Origin: Glandiceps talaboti
Taxonomy: Eukaryota > Hemichordata > Enteropneusta > Spengelidae
Direction: 5' to 3'
NCBI RefSeq assembly: GCF_964340395.1
Contig: NC_135553.1
Span: 11,892,501 to 11,956,500 of the forward strand
DNA length: 64,000 nt
The position numbers were made by a program, and so were the translations under genes. The notes beneath the pieces are model-generated. The model was not told the DNA's origin, did no database searches, and worked only from the letters and a program-made list of their open reading frames with translations. Shown here one piece after another: positions 10,641-21,402 of this stretch (within the stretch, counting starts at the first letter, position 1; each line of letters opens with the position of its first letter).

Positions 10641-13600
10641 CATTTGTTTTGCTTCCTTTACTGCATCATGCAACCCATACAAGTTGGAGCCCACCATATA
10701 GACTCCATCAGACCACACAGCACAGTCACCATGTACCCACATCTCGTTAGGATCTGCCTTTCCACGTTTCTGTTGTGCTAGCCCCGTAGGTGATGGCAAA
10801 GGGCTTGTCTTTTTAGAAATTCCATGGCCTCTTCCTAACTTCCCTTTCCCTTTCTTCGATGACGATGATGAAGGATCTGTGATGGATGTTAGACTGATTT
10901 CTGCTTCCTGCATCCACTTTGGTGGTCGACCCGTTCTCTTTGACGACACTCCATGATCTTTTTCGGCTGACCACGAACGAGTTGGACTTACGGAAGACTC
11001 ACTATCTTTTGAGCGTGTCCGCCCTCTACCTTTCTTTTTAACACTTTCTGTGTCTACTTTGCTAGAGTCTGATGGGGTTTTAGATTCGTCTTTGGGAAGA
11101 TTGTACCCTGGTGGGTAGTATGGTCCATAAAGATCACCTAACATACCTTGTGAGGATGACTTGCCACAGAAAGCACAGCGCCACGGCCCTTCGTATGTAA
11201 AAATGTTTGTTGATGAAATAACAGGTGGGGAAGTAGGTTTGAGCAAGGCAGGTCTTTCAGCACTGACAGGAGTTGAAAGCAACTGCTTTTTCTTTTTCTT
11301 TTTACTGGCAAGGATCTTTTCCATGGCTTCTGCAGCTGGATCGTTCACAACAGAACATGACAGGGGATTTTTCCTAGAGCCGGCAACTCTAACCACAGGT
11401 CCATGTGAATGCATGGCAAGGATGTCAAGCTTCTTTTTCCGACCTCTCTTAGCTTTCCCGTCCAACTTTGCCATGAGCTCACTGTCCTCTGCCGTCATGT
11501 GGTCATTTCTCGCAGACTTGCCCTTTTCACCCTTCACTCTTTTCACCTTATTTTTACTGCCTAGAGGTCGTCCACGTTTCTTCTTAGAGGGTTGATCAGG
11601 AGTTGTTTCAGTGTTAATGCCATTTGAGGAACCTGACTCCACTTCACACTTCTTAACGGTTGGCGTGGTCATGGGATTTTTAGACACTGGTGAGGTACTG
11701 GGAGTTGTTTCATCTTGGTCTATATCTTTCTTCCGTTTCTCTTCAGATAGTGGTTCACCTGCTAATTCACTCTCATTGCCTGTTAGAGTGGATGGATTAG
11801 TAGTACTACCTGACAAAGTCCTGCCTTTAAATTTATCAGTATTTTTTCCAGCTTCATGTTTCTTACATGAATGATCACAGTCTTCATTATCAACTTCCAC
11901 TTTTACCTTAGACATCATTTTAACACTATTAACAACCTTTTTGTCCTCCTTCATGCAAGGCCGACGACTTTCACTTTTTTTCTTTTCTTTACCATTTTCA
12001 CTGTCAACATTTTTGCTTTCTCCAACACTAACTTCATTTCTTAAATATGCCAGATTTTGTTTCCGTTGAATTTTTCGTATTCCAGGTGTTGACATAGGAT
12101 TGCTGGCAACTGGCGACTTAGACTTTGATGTTTTCTGGCCATTTTTTTCCTCGGCCACATCAACCTCTTTACTATTTTTCCGTTTGGTTGTTTTTAACCT
12201 ACTGCTGTTCACTTTGTTGTCCTTTTTCCTGGTCGGAATAACATCAACAGTGTCTGTACTTTTAACAATTTCATTTTGATCATCCCTCAGCAGGGATTTT
12301 GGGTGAACAGTCCTTCTTTCTGGAACAACATTTGGTGACTGAGATCGGCTATCAGACGACCCAAAGTCTGATTCCCGACAAAGTAAATCAATGGAAGAAC
12401 CTTCGCTACAATCAGACTCCAATGTGTTCTCCTCTTTAATCACTACGTCATGATTCTGTGAGTTTCTGTGTGCCTCGCCTCGACCTTTGTCTGAGTTGTT
12501 TGGTGAGTCTCCATCATTTTCAGACTTCTTTCTTTTCTCTATATTAGATGCTGCTGAAGACTGTGTATGTTCACTATCCTCGCTATTTTTATTTTTGTTT
12601 TTGTTTTTGGACTGCTTGTTTTCATCATGCCCTTCATTATCAGGACACCCATGTTCAGTGCCACAGGAGCCTAGAACTTTTGATCGCCCTTTAGGTGTTT
12701 TAGTGAACCCACCATTCCTCTTTTTCATGATTTTATCATTAACATTAATAACTTTGCCAACTATGTGTTCCTCTTCGATCAATGTTGTCTGCCCTCCCAC
12801 ACTGATATGTCTATTTTCAAGTGCACAGTCCACAGATATAGGCAGAAGACTTTTGCCGTTTTTTAGCTTCTTTCTCAAAGGAGCTGTACAGCTGAGGTGG
12901 TTTCCATGGTAACTATCTCCCTCTTCATCTCTCAAGCCTCCCCCTGACAACACAATATTCACACGTCTCTCTTGATATTGAAGGTCATTATCATGGTCCA
13001 TCCTATCAGATTCATGGTGATGTATGGCCTTGACTCTTTTCTTATTGTCATGACAACCTCTCTGACCTCTAGTCTCCAATGTTTTCGTGGCAGTGTTCTG
13101 TGTACAGTTTCTACTCTCCCTGTGAATGTCTTCCATATTTCCTTCTGGTACTCCATCTTCTTTAGTCCTAGGTGTCCTGTTTGGTGTCACTTTCTCAGAT
13201 TTTTCATTCTTTGATGTCCTGTTTGGTGTCACTTTCTCAGACTTCTTTGTTGAAGTACTAGTAGTACTAGTAGTAGTGCTAGTAGTAGTGGATGTTACTG
13301 AATCCTTGGCCATTTTCTGCTGTGTATCTTTTGATTCTAATTTTTGTTCACCAAATTCTTTTTCATCTTTACCATCACTGCCTCCACCTCCTGGTGGCAG
13401 CATTTCTGCCAATTCCGTTGATTTTCCCTCCCCTGACTCTTTCCTTTTTGATTCCACTTTAGCCTTCTTTGTTGATCCTGAGTTCACTAGCCCATCACAT
13501 TCATCAATACTTCTTTTATGCGTTTTATCAATTCCGTGATTCTTATGTTCATTTTGTAAATTTGCTACATCAAGGTTGTTATGTCTCTGCAAAGGACTGA

Positions 13601-14897
13601 CACTTTCTTGACTTTTACTGAGTTCGTGCTTGTCAGTTTTCAAGTCTTTAGATTTCATCTTGTGTTCGTTATTATCAAGTTGGTCAGTGCTGTCACAGCT
13701 TTTTGCTGTGGCAGTTCGAGGCTCCTTTGCAGAGGGCTCACCTAAAAAAGCCACCATTTCTTCAAGTTTTGGAAGCGCACCTTTACTCTGAGAATTTTCA
13801 TGTTGACCCGGCATGACCTGCGAATGTGGATGTGGATGTGGATGTGGATGTCCAGGATTTGGATATGGAGGGACTGACGGTGGAGATCTGTACTGGGACA
13901 CCGTATTAGGGGCTGGTGAAATTGGCTGTGGATGATTTGGAGATCTTTGGTGGATTGACTGGGGTGATCTCACTGATCCGGTTGAACTTCCTGGTGACGG
14001 TAGAGTTGTTGGACTTCGAACAGTTTGAGAGAGTGGAGAACGTACAGTGATTGGGCTTGGAGCTGGTGACCTTGATGGCATCGAGTTTGGACTATGTATA
14101 CTGACCGGAGATCGCACACTTGTAGCTGGAGAAGGTACTGGAGATGGATGGCTACCTGGCTGTCCCAGCGGAGAACTGGGGTATACAAACTGGGAAGAAT
14201 TCCTAGTTGAGTTACCACCAGTCATACCCTGCCCACCCTGCCCACTGGTGTTTTGCTGCTGGTACATGCCAGGTGCCTGAATCATTGGAGATGTGGAGTG
14301 ATTGGGACTTGGTGCCATAGTCTGGTATCTGGTCCCACTGCCTGGTTGTAGTTGGGATGGACTGGTTCCTATACCCTGTGTTTGTCCATACCCTCTCATA
14401 CCCTGCATTCGATGTGTTTGTTGTCCTGTACTGGCCATGTTGTAGTTTGGACTAAAGCCCATTGTGTTGGATGGTTGGTAGTTATGACTATAGCTACTAC
14501 CACGATACTGTGCTCCATACTGGTACTGCTCTTCCGGGGGATAGTATTGTTGGGGGTACTGGTTCATCATGGGCTGTTGTTGTTCATAACCATGGTGCAT
14601 ACCCTGCTGCTGTCCCATATACTGCTGCTGCTGCTGTTGTTGTTGTTGCTGCTGCTGCTGGTAATATTGCGACTGTTGCTGTGGGTGTTGCTGTGACATG
14701 TGAGGATCATACTGTCCATACTGGTCAGGTGGATATGGTTGGTGGGGCTGCTGCTGTGGCTGCTGCTGCTGTTGCTGCATCAATGAAGGTGTCGGTGGTT
14801 GCCCTGGTGGACTCTGTGTCATATGTGGCACAGTTTGAGGTCTCTGTTGTTGCGGCTGAGGCTGTGGTTGCTGCCAATGGCCTGGCATGCGGTTCAT
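10641..14897 (-). CDS. TCF20/RAI1: TCF20/RAI1-like nuclear chromatin regulator, giant exon
   Basis: This minus-strand exon encodes about 1,419 residues from a Met with G at -3 (14897). The same frame opens at the acceptor at 14900, so translation could also start in an unseen upstream exon. Residues 1-145 are Gln-rich, with a 13-Gln run near residue 80-95. Residues 150-340 are Ser/Pro-rich with repeated RSP motifs. A His-Pro run lies near 350. Residues 380-1090 are polar, Lys/Ser/Glu-rich and probably disordered. AT-hook-like GRP/RGR cores lie near 1109 (KKRGRPLGSKNK), 1150 (KRGRKKK) and 1321 (TGRPPK). The first half of an ePHD finger begins at W1239 (C1241, C1244, then LGDLYGPYYPPGY), is split by a roughly 140-residue basic insert, and resumes at W1387 with VHGDC (H1389, C1392) and LYGLHDAVKEAKQM. 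This order, the split pre-PHD, and one giant exon carrying most of the protein are characteristic of vertebrate TCF20 and RAI1, which regulate transcription in the nucleus. I infer a single invertebrate pro-orthologue. The donor GTGAGT follows at 10640. An apparent longer open frame (14951-10593) adds only intronic codons at both ends. Confidence 0.88.
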
Positions 14898-14925
14898 ACC
14901 CTGCAAGAACAATAAATAAAATACA
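14898..14925 (-). other. Splice acceptor of the giant exon
   Basis: Reading the minus strand, TTTATTTATTGTTCTTGCAG ends at 14901 and is followed by GGTATGAACC. The polypyrimidine tract plus CAG is a strong acceptor and predicts at least one upstream exon, coding or 5' UTR, at coordinates above 14925. Confidence 0.75.
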
Positions 14926-16485
14926 TAAGGACAAAATTGACATGAAAACACTTTTCACTGATTTCAGAATGTTTCTTATAATTTGATCAATGACTTGTAT
15001 TTTACTGCATAATATTTATCCTTGTACAAGTATAGGAAGATAAAAATCAAAACAGAGTTGGTGGTCTGAAAAATCACAGTAATGAATAGAACTGAACACA
15101 TAAACCTGTATAATACTGAACCATCAACATTAACAGAAAGGTACCAGTACTTTAGCTCATAAGATTGATTGAATATTTTCATGTAAAAGCTCCGTATACT
15201 TTTCAATGTGTAAAATTCACAAAACATAGTGGCAATGTAGCTATGTGGGCTTTACTTCGTCAAGTTTAGAATCAAAGTTCATTCTCAGAAACATATCTAT
15301 TTATTCTCAGAACCATTTAGAGAAATGCAACAAAAATAAACCTAAAAGCTCATGTAATAAGATAGATATTTTTTTTTTTAGAATTATTGATTGTTATCTA
15401 TGCTATGTTCAAAACAGGCCTACAATTTAATTGGCCTCAATATTCATGATTTATATTTTCCTTTTTATTTCATCATTTCCTTCCCTTGTTCCCATCTAAA
15501 TGACATACATGTAAATGGGAGATGACGTTGTCATGGTACAATGTAGCCTGTGGCAATAGTGAAATCATTTATGATGTGAGTCTTATTTATTCATGGCAAC
15601 ACTGCTGCAGTATTGGAGAGTAATTTTCATACTAATGTCTTGACAGGCCAGCTGTTGATTCCTTCCAGACCAAGCTGCCAGACATGTAATGGGTTTTCGT
15701 TAATTTTTCAGATACTATTTGAATATGACATTAACTAAAATGTAAATGACACTGTGTTTTAGAACACTTTAATCACTGATAGATACATGTATATTCCTAA
15801 ATGTAATATACATGTATGACCTGACTACAGTCTGTTGAATAGTTAGAGAGAAACATAATAATAAACAAGACTAAAAGAACAGTACATTTTTTGTATTTAC
15901 AAATATATCTTAGTGAATTATCTCAAAGATTTTCATTCATGGTAAGACCAAGTTCAGTTGCAATAAGGTATTCTTCATCTGAATCACAAATAAGTACAGA
16001 AATTGAATTATTCAAACAGGAGATTTTCACGTACATGTACATTGTATAGTAATAAGGTAACACACTTATAAGTAATACATTGCCACTGACACATATCAGT
16101 ATGCAAGCTGATTTGAAATATAACATCCTTTCATTGTACATAATGCAGTCAATTTAGTGTAGGCACTTTTATCTCTGCATTTGTATGGCAGGCAATATTA
16201 ACCATCAATAATGGGAGAACACAGACAGAAAACAGACCAGGCTATGCATACTTAGAAGATATATGATGTGTCGTGTAATCATGTCTGATGGTACAATTGG
16301 AAAACGAATGTCAGAAGGTGATCTACATCGTTTCCTACATGTATTGTTAGACCTCTCTTCTGAGATATTTACCAAGTAATGATTAGAAAGACTCACGCAG
16401 GTTAAGAGTGCTTATCAGGAAAATAAATTGTACAACATTCTGTACATATCTAGAACAGTAGACTGACTATACAACAAATACATGT
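14926..16485. other. Upstream intron or flank of the TCF20/RAI1-like gene
   Basis: AT-rich DNA on the 5' side of the giant exon. No upstream coding exon, CpG-rich promoter or other gene was recognised. Several TACATGTA-type words occur (for example near 15507, 15785, 15812 and 16032). Confidence 0.5.
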
Positions 16486-16676
16486 GTTCATAGTAATATC
16501 AAACCTAGGGAGTTTGGGCATACAAAAAATACATAGTAATAATATCAAACCTACAAAATGTAGGGACTTAGGGTGTACAAAAAATACATAGTAATAATAT
16601 CAAACCTACAAAATGTAGGGATTTAGGGTGTATAAAAATACATAGTAATAATATCAAACCTAGGGAGTTAGGGTGA
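16486..16676. repeat. About 56-bp tandem repeat (about 3.5 copies)
   Basis: Units contain CATAGTAATAATATCAAACC, then TACAAAATGTAGGGACTTAG or TAGGGAGTTTGG, then GTGTACAAAAAATA. The first and last units carry the TAGGGAGTT version and the two middle ones the ACAAAATGTAGGG version. Confidence 0.85.
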
Positions 16677-16785
16677 CAGATAGGAGTAGTGTTAGACCCT
16701 CAATATACAGCAGATTTGTATTATTGAATATTAGTGGCCAGTTTCACACTTGCTTCAAACATTCTGATATATCTATATACGTGAA

Positions 16786-16841
16786 TGAACACACACACAT
16801 ATACAATATACATACATATGTACATACGTACATACATACAT

Positions 16842-16905
<64 letters not shown>

Positions 16906-16967
16906 ACACGCACACATGCACACACACCCATACATATACAATGTACAGAGAGACAGACAGATAAACC

Positions 16968-17005
<38 letters not shown>

Positions 17006-17018
17006 GAGACAGACAGAA
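16786..17018. repeat. Compound microsatellite (CATA)n-(CA)n-(ACAG)n
   Basis: Short CA and CATA tracts lead into about 30 CA dinucleotides (16841-16902), then imperfect CA, then ACAG repeats (16954-17016). All frames here read as low-complexity peptide and are not genes. Confidence 0.98.
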
Positions 17019-17054
17019 ATACCCGGGTTCCCAAACAAAATTATGATAGATTGT

Positions 17055-17130
17055 ATGGGAAGGTACATGTATATAATTTTATCCCTTTCTGTTACCGGGG
17101 TTCCCCAACCTTAGCCAAAACATTGCACAT
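17055..17130. repeat. Dispersed TTACCRGGGTTCC-type repeat, copy at 17 kb
   Basis: TTTATCCCTTTCTGTTACCG followed by GGGTTCCCCAACCTTAGCC resembles segments near 19475-19520, 39600-39890, 43210-43310, 57875-57930, 62115-62235 and 63045-63260. All carry a GTTACCATGG or GTTACCAGGG core next to a GGGAAATCTGGTAAAA-like word. Confidence 0.5.
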
Positions 17131-17614
17131 TTACACACAGTATTTAAAATAAGGTACAACTTTTCATCGGTTTTATACATACATATTTTGTTTTCTTAAT
17201 TTTCAGTACAGTAGTGTTTCCTTTATTACTGTTTTAGAGTCACTTTTCAGAGTCATCCACATGTTGTAATAACCAAATACACATGAATAAGTCAGAAGTT
17301 ATTTACATCAGTTCAGGAGAATACTATGGAATCATTTGCAGTAATAACTGTAATTATTCATGGTCTGTATGTAATCTGCTAAACCAACACCTAATATAAC
17401 ACAGATAACATTGAGTTACCTACATGTGTATTTTGATAACAAATTAATCATATGAAAGCTTTCCAAGGATAATAAGAAAGGCATTTATAAATTTATAAAT
17501 AATTATTTATTTATTATACCATGTATAAGAAAAGTTATTGCCTTTCAACAGAGTAGATACGGAGGTCATTCTATGTCACAACAACCTGTGTCTATGTCAC
17601 TGGTTCTGTGGTAC

Positions 17615-17876
17615 TTGGTGGATGGGTGGGTGAATGGTTAGAGTGGTTGGCTTGGAATCTGCAGGTTGCAGGTTCGAGCCCATCGCTGCTGTTTGTTTCT
17701 GAGTGGCTAAATGTCCTTGGGCAAGATTTGAACCATAGTCAACCTTAGTCAACTCAGCTGTATAATTGGGAACCTGATAGGATAGAGATTGCAATGTGAA
17801 TGCTTTGATCCTATGCGCTTATAAAGGCTGCAATGGATTGTATGCTCCCCAGGGAGCTGAAGTATGAAAGGCTGTT
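17615..17876 (+). mobile_element. tRNA-derived SINE, 5' part (copy A)
   Basis: The head reads GGTGAATGGTTAGAGTGG, an A-box-like segment at about 17629-17645. Thirty bases on, GGTTCGAGCCC at 17671-17681 is a perfect B-box core, as in Pol III promoters of tRNA-derived SINEs. The body (GGGCAAGATTTGAACC, AACTCAGCTGTATAATTGGG, ATAAAGGCTGCAATGGATTG, CTCCCCAGGGAGCTGAAG) recurs in copies at 23.3 and 41.9 kb. The copy is interrupted at 17876 by a DNA transposon and resumes at 18958. Confidence 0.9.
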
Positions 17877-18952
17877 CAGGCCTCGAAATTCGTTTTTTCC
17901 CCCATCTGCCCATTGGGCAGGTGGTTGAAAATTTTACCAGCCCAACCAAAATTTTACCTGCCCAATTCACCTTTCACTAATTTTGTTACTATTCCTTTAG
18001 ATCGTCTTCTACGGTAAGTACCACTATTGAGCCACCTGTCTAATGCCCTGATCGCAACATAGCCTCACTCTCTGGCCCATCCAATACAATACGTAGTAAC
18101 GCATCTAATGAGTCGATCGATACTCAGTGAACTGCGCCAATCTGTTTTCACACGTTTCATTTCCGAGACATCATCATCTTTCTCTTCTCTTTTCAACCAT
18201 TTATATTCTTTCTCCCATTCTTTACAGAATTTTCGCTTTCTTTTCCTTTCATCCTGCTTCCAAAACGTTGTCGGTTTGCTATCTCCGTCATCATCATCAT
18301 CTTTGTTTGACTTGTCAGTCTCTTTCGATGTACTTGGTATTTGCCACTAAATTATCACTCTCCATACGTAACTTCCCAGCTTTCTCGCCGTCACCACCCT
18401 CACTTTCTTTTCTTTCTTGCTTCTTCTTCTTTTCATTTGGAGTATCATTGTTTGAAGACTTCGTAAATCCAAACTTTAATAAGCTCATGTTTATTCAACA
18501 GCTTTCATTTAATAGTATACGTAACGTCACTTCGAGGTCAGGGCCCGCAGAGGTTATACCACTTCATGAACACATGACATGGCTGGCCGGTCACATGAGT
18601 GAAACACATGATTGCTATCGATATGCAAATCAAACCAATACGTGCCTATGACGCGATGTCCATATATGGAGAGGTTGAAAGGTCATTGTATTCTGGCATT
18701 AGGCAATGCGGAAATGAAGAAACTTAGGTTTGATCGAAACAAGCTAAGTTACAAGAGACAAATCGACAAAAAATAAAACCCCAAAACGATTGCGATAGCA
18801 ATTATTGACCAAATTAGAGTAAGCAGTTTATAATAAAGTATTCCAAAAAAAAAAGCGCCGGCCCAACTGGGCAGGTGTGCATAAATTTTACCGGCCCAGC
18901 ACCACTTTTCACCTGCCCTGGGCCGCTGGGCCGGCGGGAATTTCAAGCCCTG
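17877..18952 (-). mobile_element. hAT-like DNA transposon inserted in the SINE
   Basis: The 1,076-bp element is bounded by imperfect terminal inverted repeats: CAGGCCTCGAAATTC on the left and, read inward, CAGGGCTTGAAATTC on the right. Subterminal motifs GGGCAGGTG and TTTTACCNGCCCA are also inverted at the two ends. CTGTT at 17872-17876 and again at 18953-18957 is a 5-bp target-site duplication. Comparison with the other SINE copies shows that removing the element plus one CTGTT restores a continuous SINE. CAGGG-type ends fit the hAT superfamily, where 5-bp duplications are described for one subgroup. The interior keeps a decayed piece of what looks like a hAT-type transposase N terminus on the minus strand, so this is an internally deleted, non-autonomous copy. 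Confidence 0.85.
18065..18488 (-). pseudogene. Decayed N-terminal fragment of a hAT-like transposase
   Basis: From the ATG at 18488 the minus strand reads MSLLKFGFTKSSNNDTP, then a Lys/Glu-rich stretch, to a stop at 18315 (57 codons). A shifted frame continues from about 18340 with a KPTTFWKQDERKRKRKFC segment, then EWEKEYKWLKRE, and ends at a TGA at 18065. A KFCKEW-x5-YKWLK pattern resembles the RKF-x-W-x4-F-x-WL region at the start of TTF/BED-type hAT transposases and their domesticated relatives. That is a family-level resemblance judged by eye. The frameshift, the short length and the absence of a catalytic or dimerisation domain make it non-functional. It lies inside the inverted-repeat element at 17877-18952. 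Confidence 0.55.
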
Positions 18953-18957
18953 CTGTT

Positions 18958-19038
18958 GTGCCGCTATAGATCCATGCCAGGGGTAATAATTGTAAAGCAC
19001 TTTAAGCACAGAGTGGTAAAGTGCTATATAAAAACTAA

Positions 19039-19069
<31 letters not shown>

Positions 19070-19072
19070 TGA
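18958..19072 (+). mobile_element. tRNA-derived SINE, 3' part (copy A)
   Basis: Continues copy A after the inserted transposon: GTGCCGCTATAGATCC, GTAAAGCACTTTAAGCAC, AAAGTGCTATATAAAAAC, then an (ATT)n tail at 19039-19070. The AAAGCACTTT and AGTGCTATATAAA words with an ATT tail resemble the 3' tail shared between many aquatic-animal SINEs and L2/CR1-group LINEs, suggesting LINE-dependent retrotransposition (inference). Confidence 0.88.
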
Positions 19073-21164
19073 AATACAAGTCAAAACATTCCAAATCATA
19101 ATTACTTATTAATACCCAATTTTCAATTTTTATGCTTGAGGAGGTATTATTATATTATTACCAAATATTTGTCTTCATTCAGTCGGATACTTGTGTCTAT
19201 GGTCTATGTGTCTATGGTTTGTCATTACCCAGCTAGCAACATGTAGTGACAAGACCCCTTAGTTCACTCATATTTTCCTTAACTGAACAAAGCAAATATA
19301 GGGAATAATATTTAATTATTTCATACTGAACAGTACAATATATACATTGTGTATAAAACTGAAAGTCAACATACAAACAGTGTTTTTGCTAAGGTCTGCT
19401 AACATTGTAAGAAAGAGGGGAAAACATAGTAAAAACTGACATATTGAGTTTCTAATAAACTATACCATATTCTTGGAGAGGGAACCCAGTAAAATGGCTG
19501 GGGAACTTTGATACATTTACCTACTTATCACTCATGACAAAAATACAGAAAATATTCCACAAACCTGTCAACCCTGACTGACTAGATAAGAGGTTTTCCA
19601 ATTATTATAATTGCTACTATATAATTATATAAATTGTAGTATTCAGGTTTTTAACAATGGTTGATTCATAGCTGTTATTAGATTAATCTAATTAGTGTGA
19701 TGGGTGACATACATTACATAGCTCCATTACCTGACAGATACCGGTATATCATCAACACCATTGATATTTGGATATTCAGTTGAGGAAAATACAAGTAACA
19801 TAAAGGAGCTTGTTTGACTCACAGAGACAAAACCATTAATAAAGTCACTAATATTGTCTGGCTGAATGATGCAAAATATTGGCGAAATACATAATCATAC
19901 CTATGCAAGCTTGATTAAAAGTCAAATGGGGATGTTTTGATTCATTTCATGCACTGCAGAACTCATGAGGTAGAAGCACATTGTCTTGATGTAGGATGAC
20001 CAGGGTTTAATATTCTATATTTTCTGGTTAATTAAACACATACAATTTGGCTTGTGCCCGCTATAATAACTTAAAATATTCAGTGTGACATTACATATAG
20101 CTCCCAAGTTCCTACACAGTATTACCTATCTCCATTCATGAACCTTCTCTTTATTATAACGAGTAACCAAAAACGTACAATTTTTCAAATTTTTTGCAAT
20201 CGGTTCCATATGGGGAGATGTGCGATGTATCTTGGAGCAACTGTATGATAGCTATCTGTTACTAGACATAATTCATAATGTTTGGAATATCGTATAAGAA
20301 TTTTACTGTTGATCAAAACTGACCACCATTGACCAAAAAGGTACAGACTGTGCCCCTTTAAATCATACGCCAATCTGAATTCTAACTAATGCAGTGTTGT
20401 GTGAAACAAGGCTTAAATCAATACAACACAGACAAACAGTGAATATCAATGAAAAATACGGATACATGCAGCTTTAGTTAACTATCTCTCATGACATTAT
20501 AATGTTACCATAGTTATATCATCTGTCCATTGTGAAAACATAGTATGTCCAGCAATGCTATCATTATCAATCAATCACCTACACAGTTAGTTGCATTTAG
20601 TTGTGTTACACATAAAACATGTATTTGGCATATATAAATGTGAGAGTTGGGAAATCACAGTGAATGCAGTCAACCAAAAACATACAAGTTCTCACTGTAA
20701 TTTCTACCACAAATCTTTCTAACTTAGCATTTACATGACATTTGTTAATTTGACTGAACAAGCTAGGAGTTGAACAGAGCTTGGATATTAAAATATTTAT
20801 TTATCGTTCTTGTGAGTCTCATCAATTTCACTGTTCTAACAATACTTGGCATTATGATAAGTATTGCTGAATTCACAAAGGGATTGAAAATGGTAGTTTT
20901 ACAGTGATGTAAATATCCAAGCATGACGGCAATTCAAGTACAAGATTCTTACCCCATTCAATAATGATAAAGTTGCGGTGAAATTTTCAGAAAAAATACA
21001 TTGTATCATTTAATATCTTTTAATTCATTTGAAGGGTTGAACCCCCTACCCTGTATATCTGGAGAAAACTCCAAACTATTCTACCTTGACTTTATGGTAA
21101 ACTAGAACATCTAAGGTTTTCATATTCAAGTTCACTGTATTCTCTTTTCTACAGTAATTTTAAA
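19073..21164. other. AT-rich DNA, no gene recognised
   Basis: No exon or RNA gene recognised. GGGAACCCAGTAAAATGGC near 19482 is a weak relative of the dispersed TTACCATGG repeat. Confidence 0.5.
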
Positions 21165-21402
21165 CATGACATATGACAAAGGACCTTTCATATGAATAAT
21201 GCCCTCTAGGGACAAAGAATAAATAAGCACCAACAGAATAGTCAGCTGGAGAGTGACATTATGACATATAGCAAAGATTTTCATACGACGATGCCTTCCA
21301 GTGACACACAAAAAAAAGCTACATGTACAACAGAGGAGTAACATGTCGGCAAAAGACCTTTTGCTAAACGATGCCCTCTAGTGACAAAGAATGAATATGT
21401 AT
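21165..21402. repeat. About 85- to 92-bp tandem repeat (3 diverged copies)
   Basis: Three units share GACATATG-ACAAAGGACCTTT, a CATATGA or CATACGA word, then ATGCCCTCTAGGGACAAAG, ATGCCTTCCAGTGACACAC or ATGCCCTCTAGTGACAAAG. The GCCCTCTAGTG word resembles a CTCF core half on the minus strand but lacks the full consensus. Confidence 0.7.

Noticed and set aside
14462-14986. Plus-strand open frames opposite the giant exon (also 11161-11595, 12487-12912, 13126-13539, 14352-14696)
   Set aside because: They are antisense shadows of the CAG- and Ser/Lys-rich minus-strand exon, with Leu/Val/Ala low-complexity translations.
16673-17152. Frames across the CA/ACAG microsatellite (also 35501-35816)
   Set aside because: Pure microsatellite translation.
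17629-17681. Functional tRNA gene
   Set aside because: A- and B-box-like segments are present, but there is no cloverleaf with a matched acceptor stem, and the same sequence continues into a SINE body shared by other copies.
18127-18651. Plus-strand 174-codon frame inside the hAT-like element
   Set aside because: It is antisense to the transposase relic and is Ser/Phe/His low complexity.
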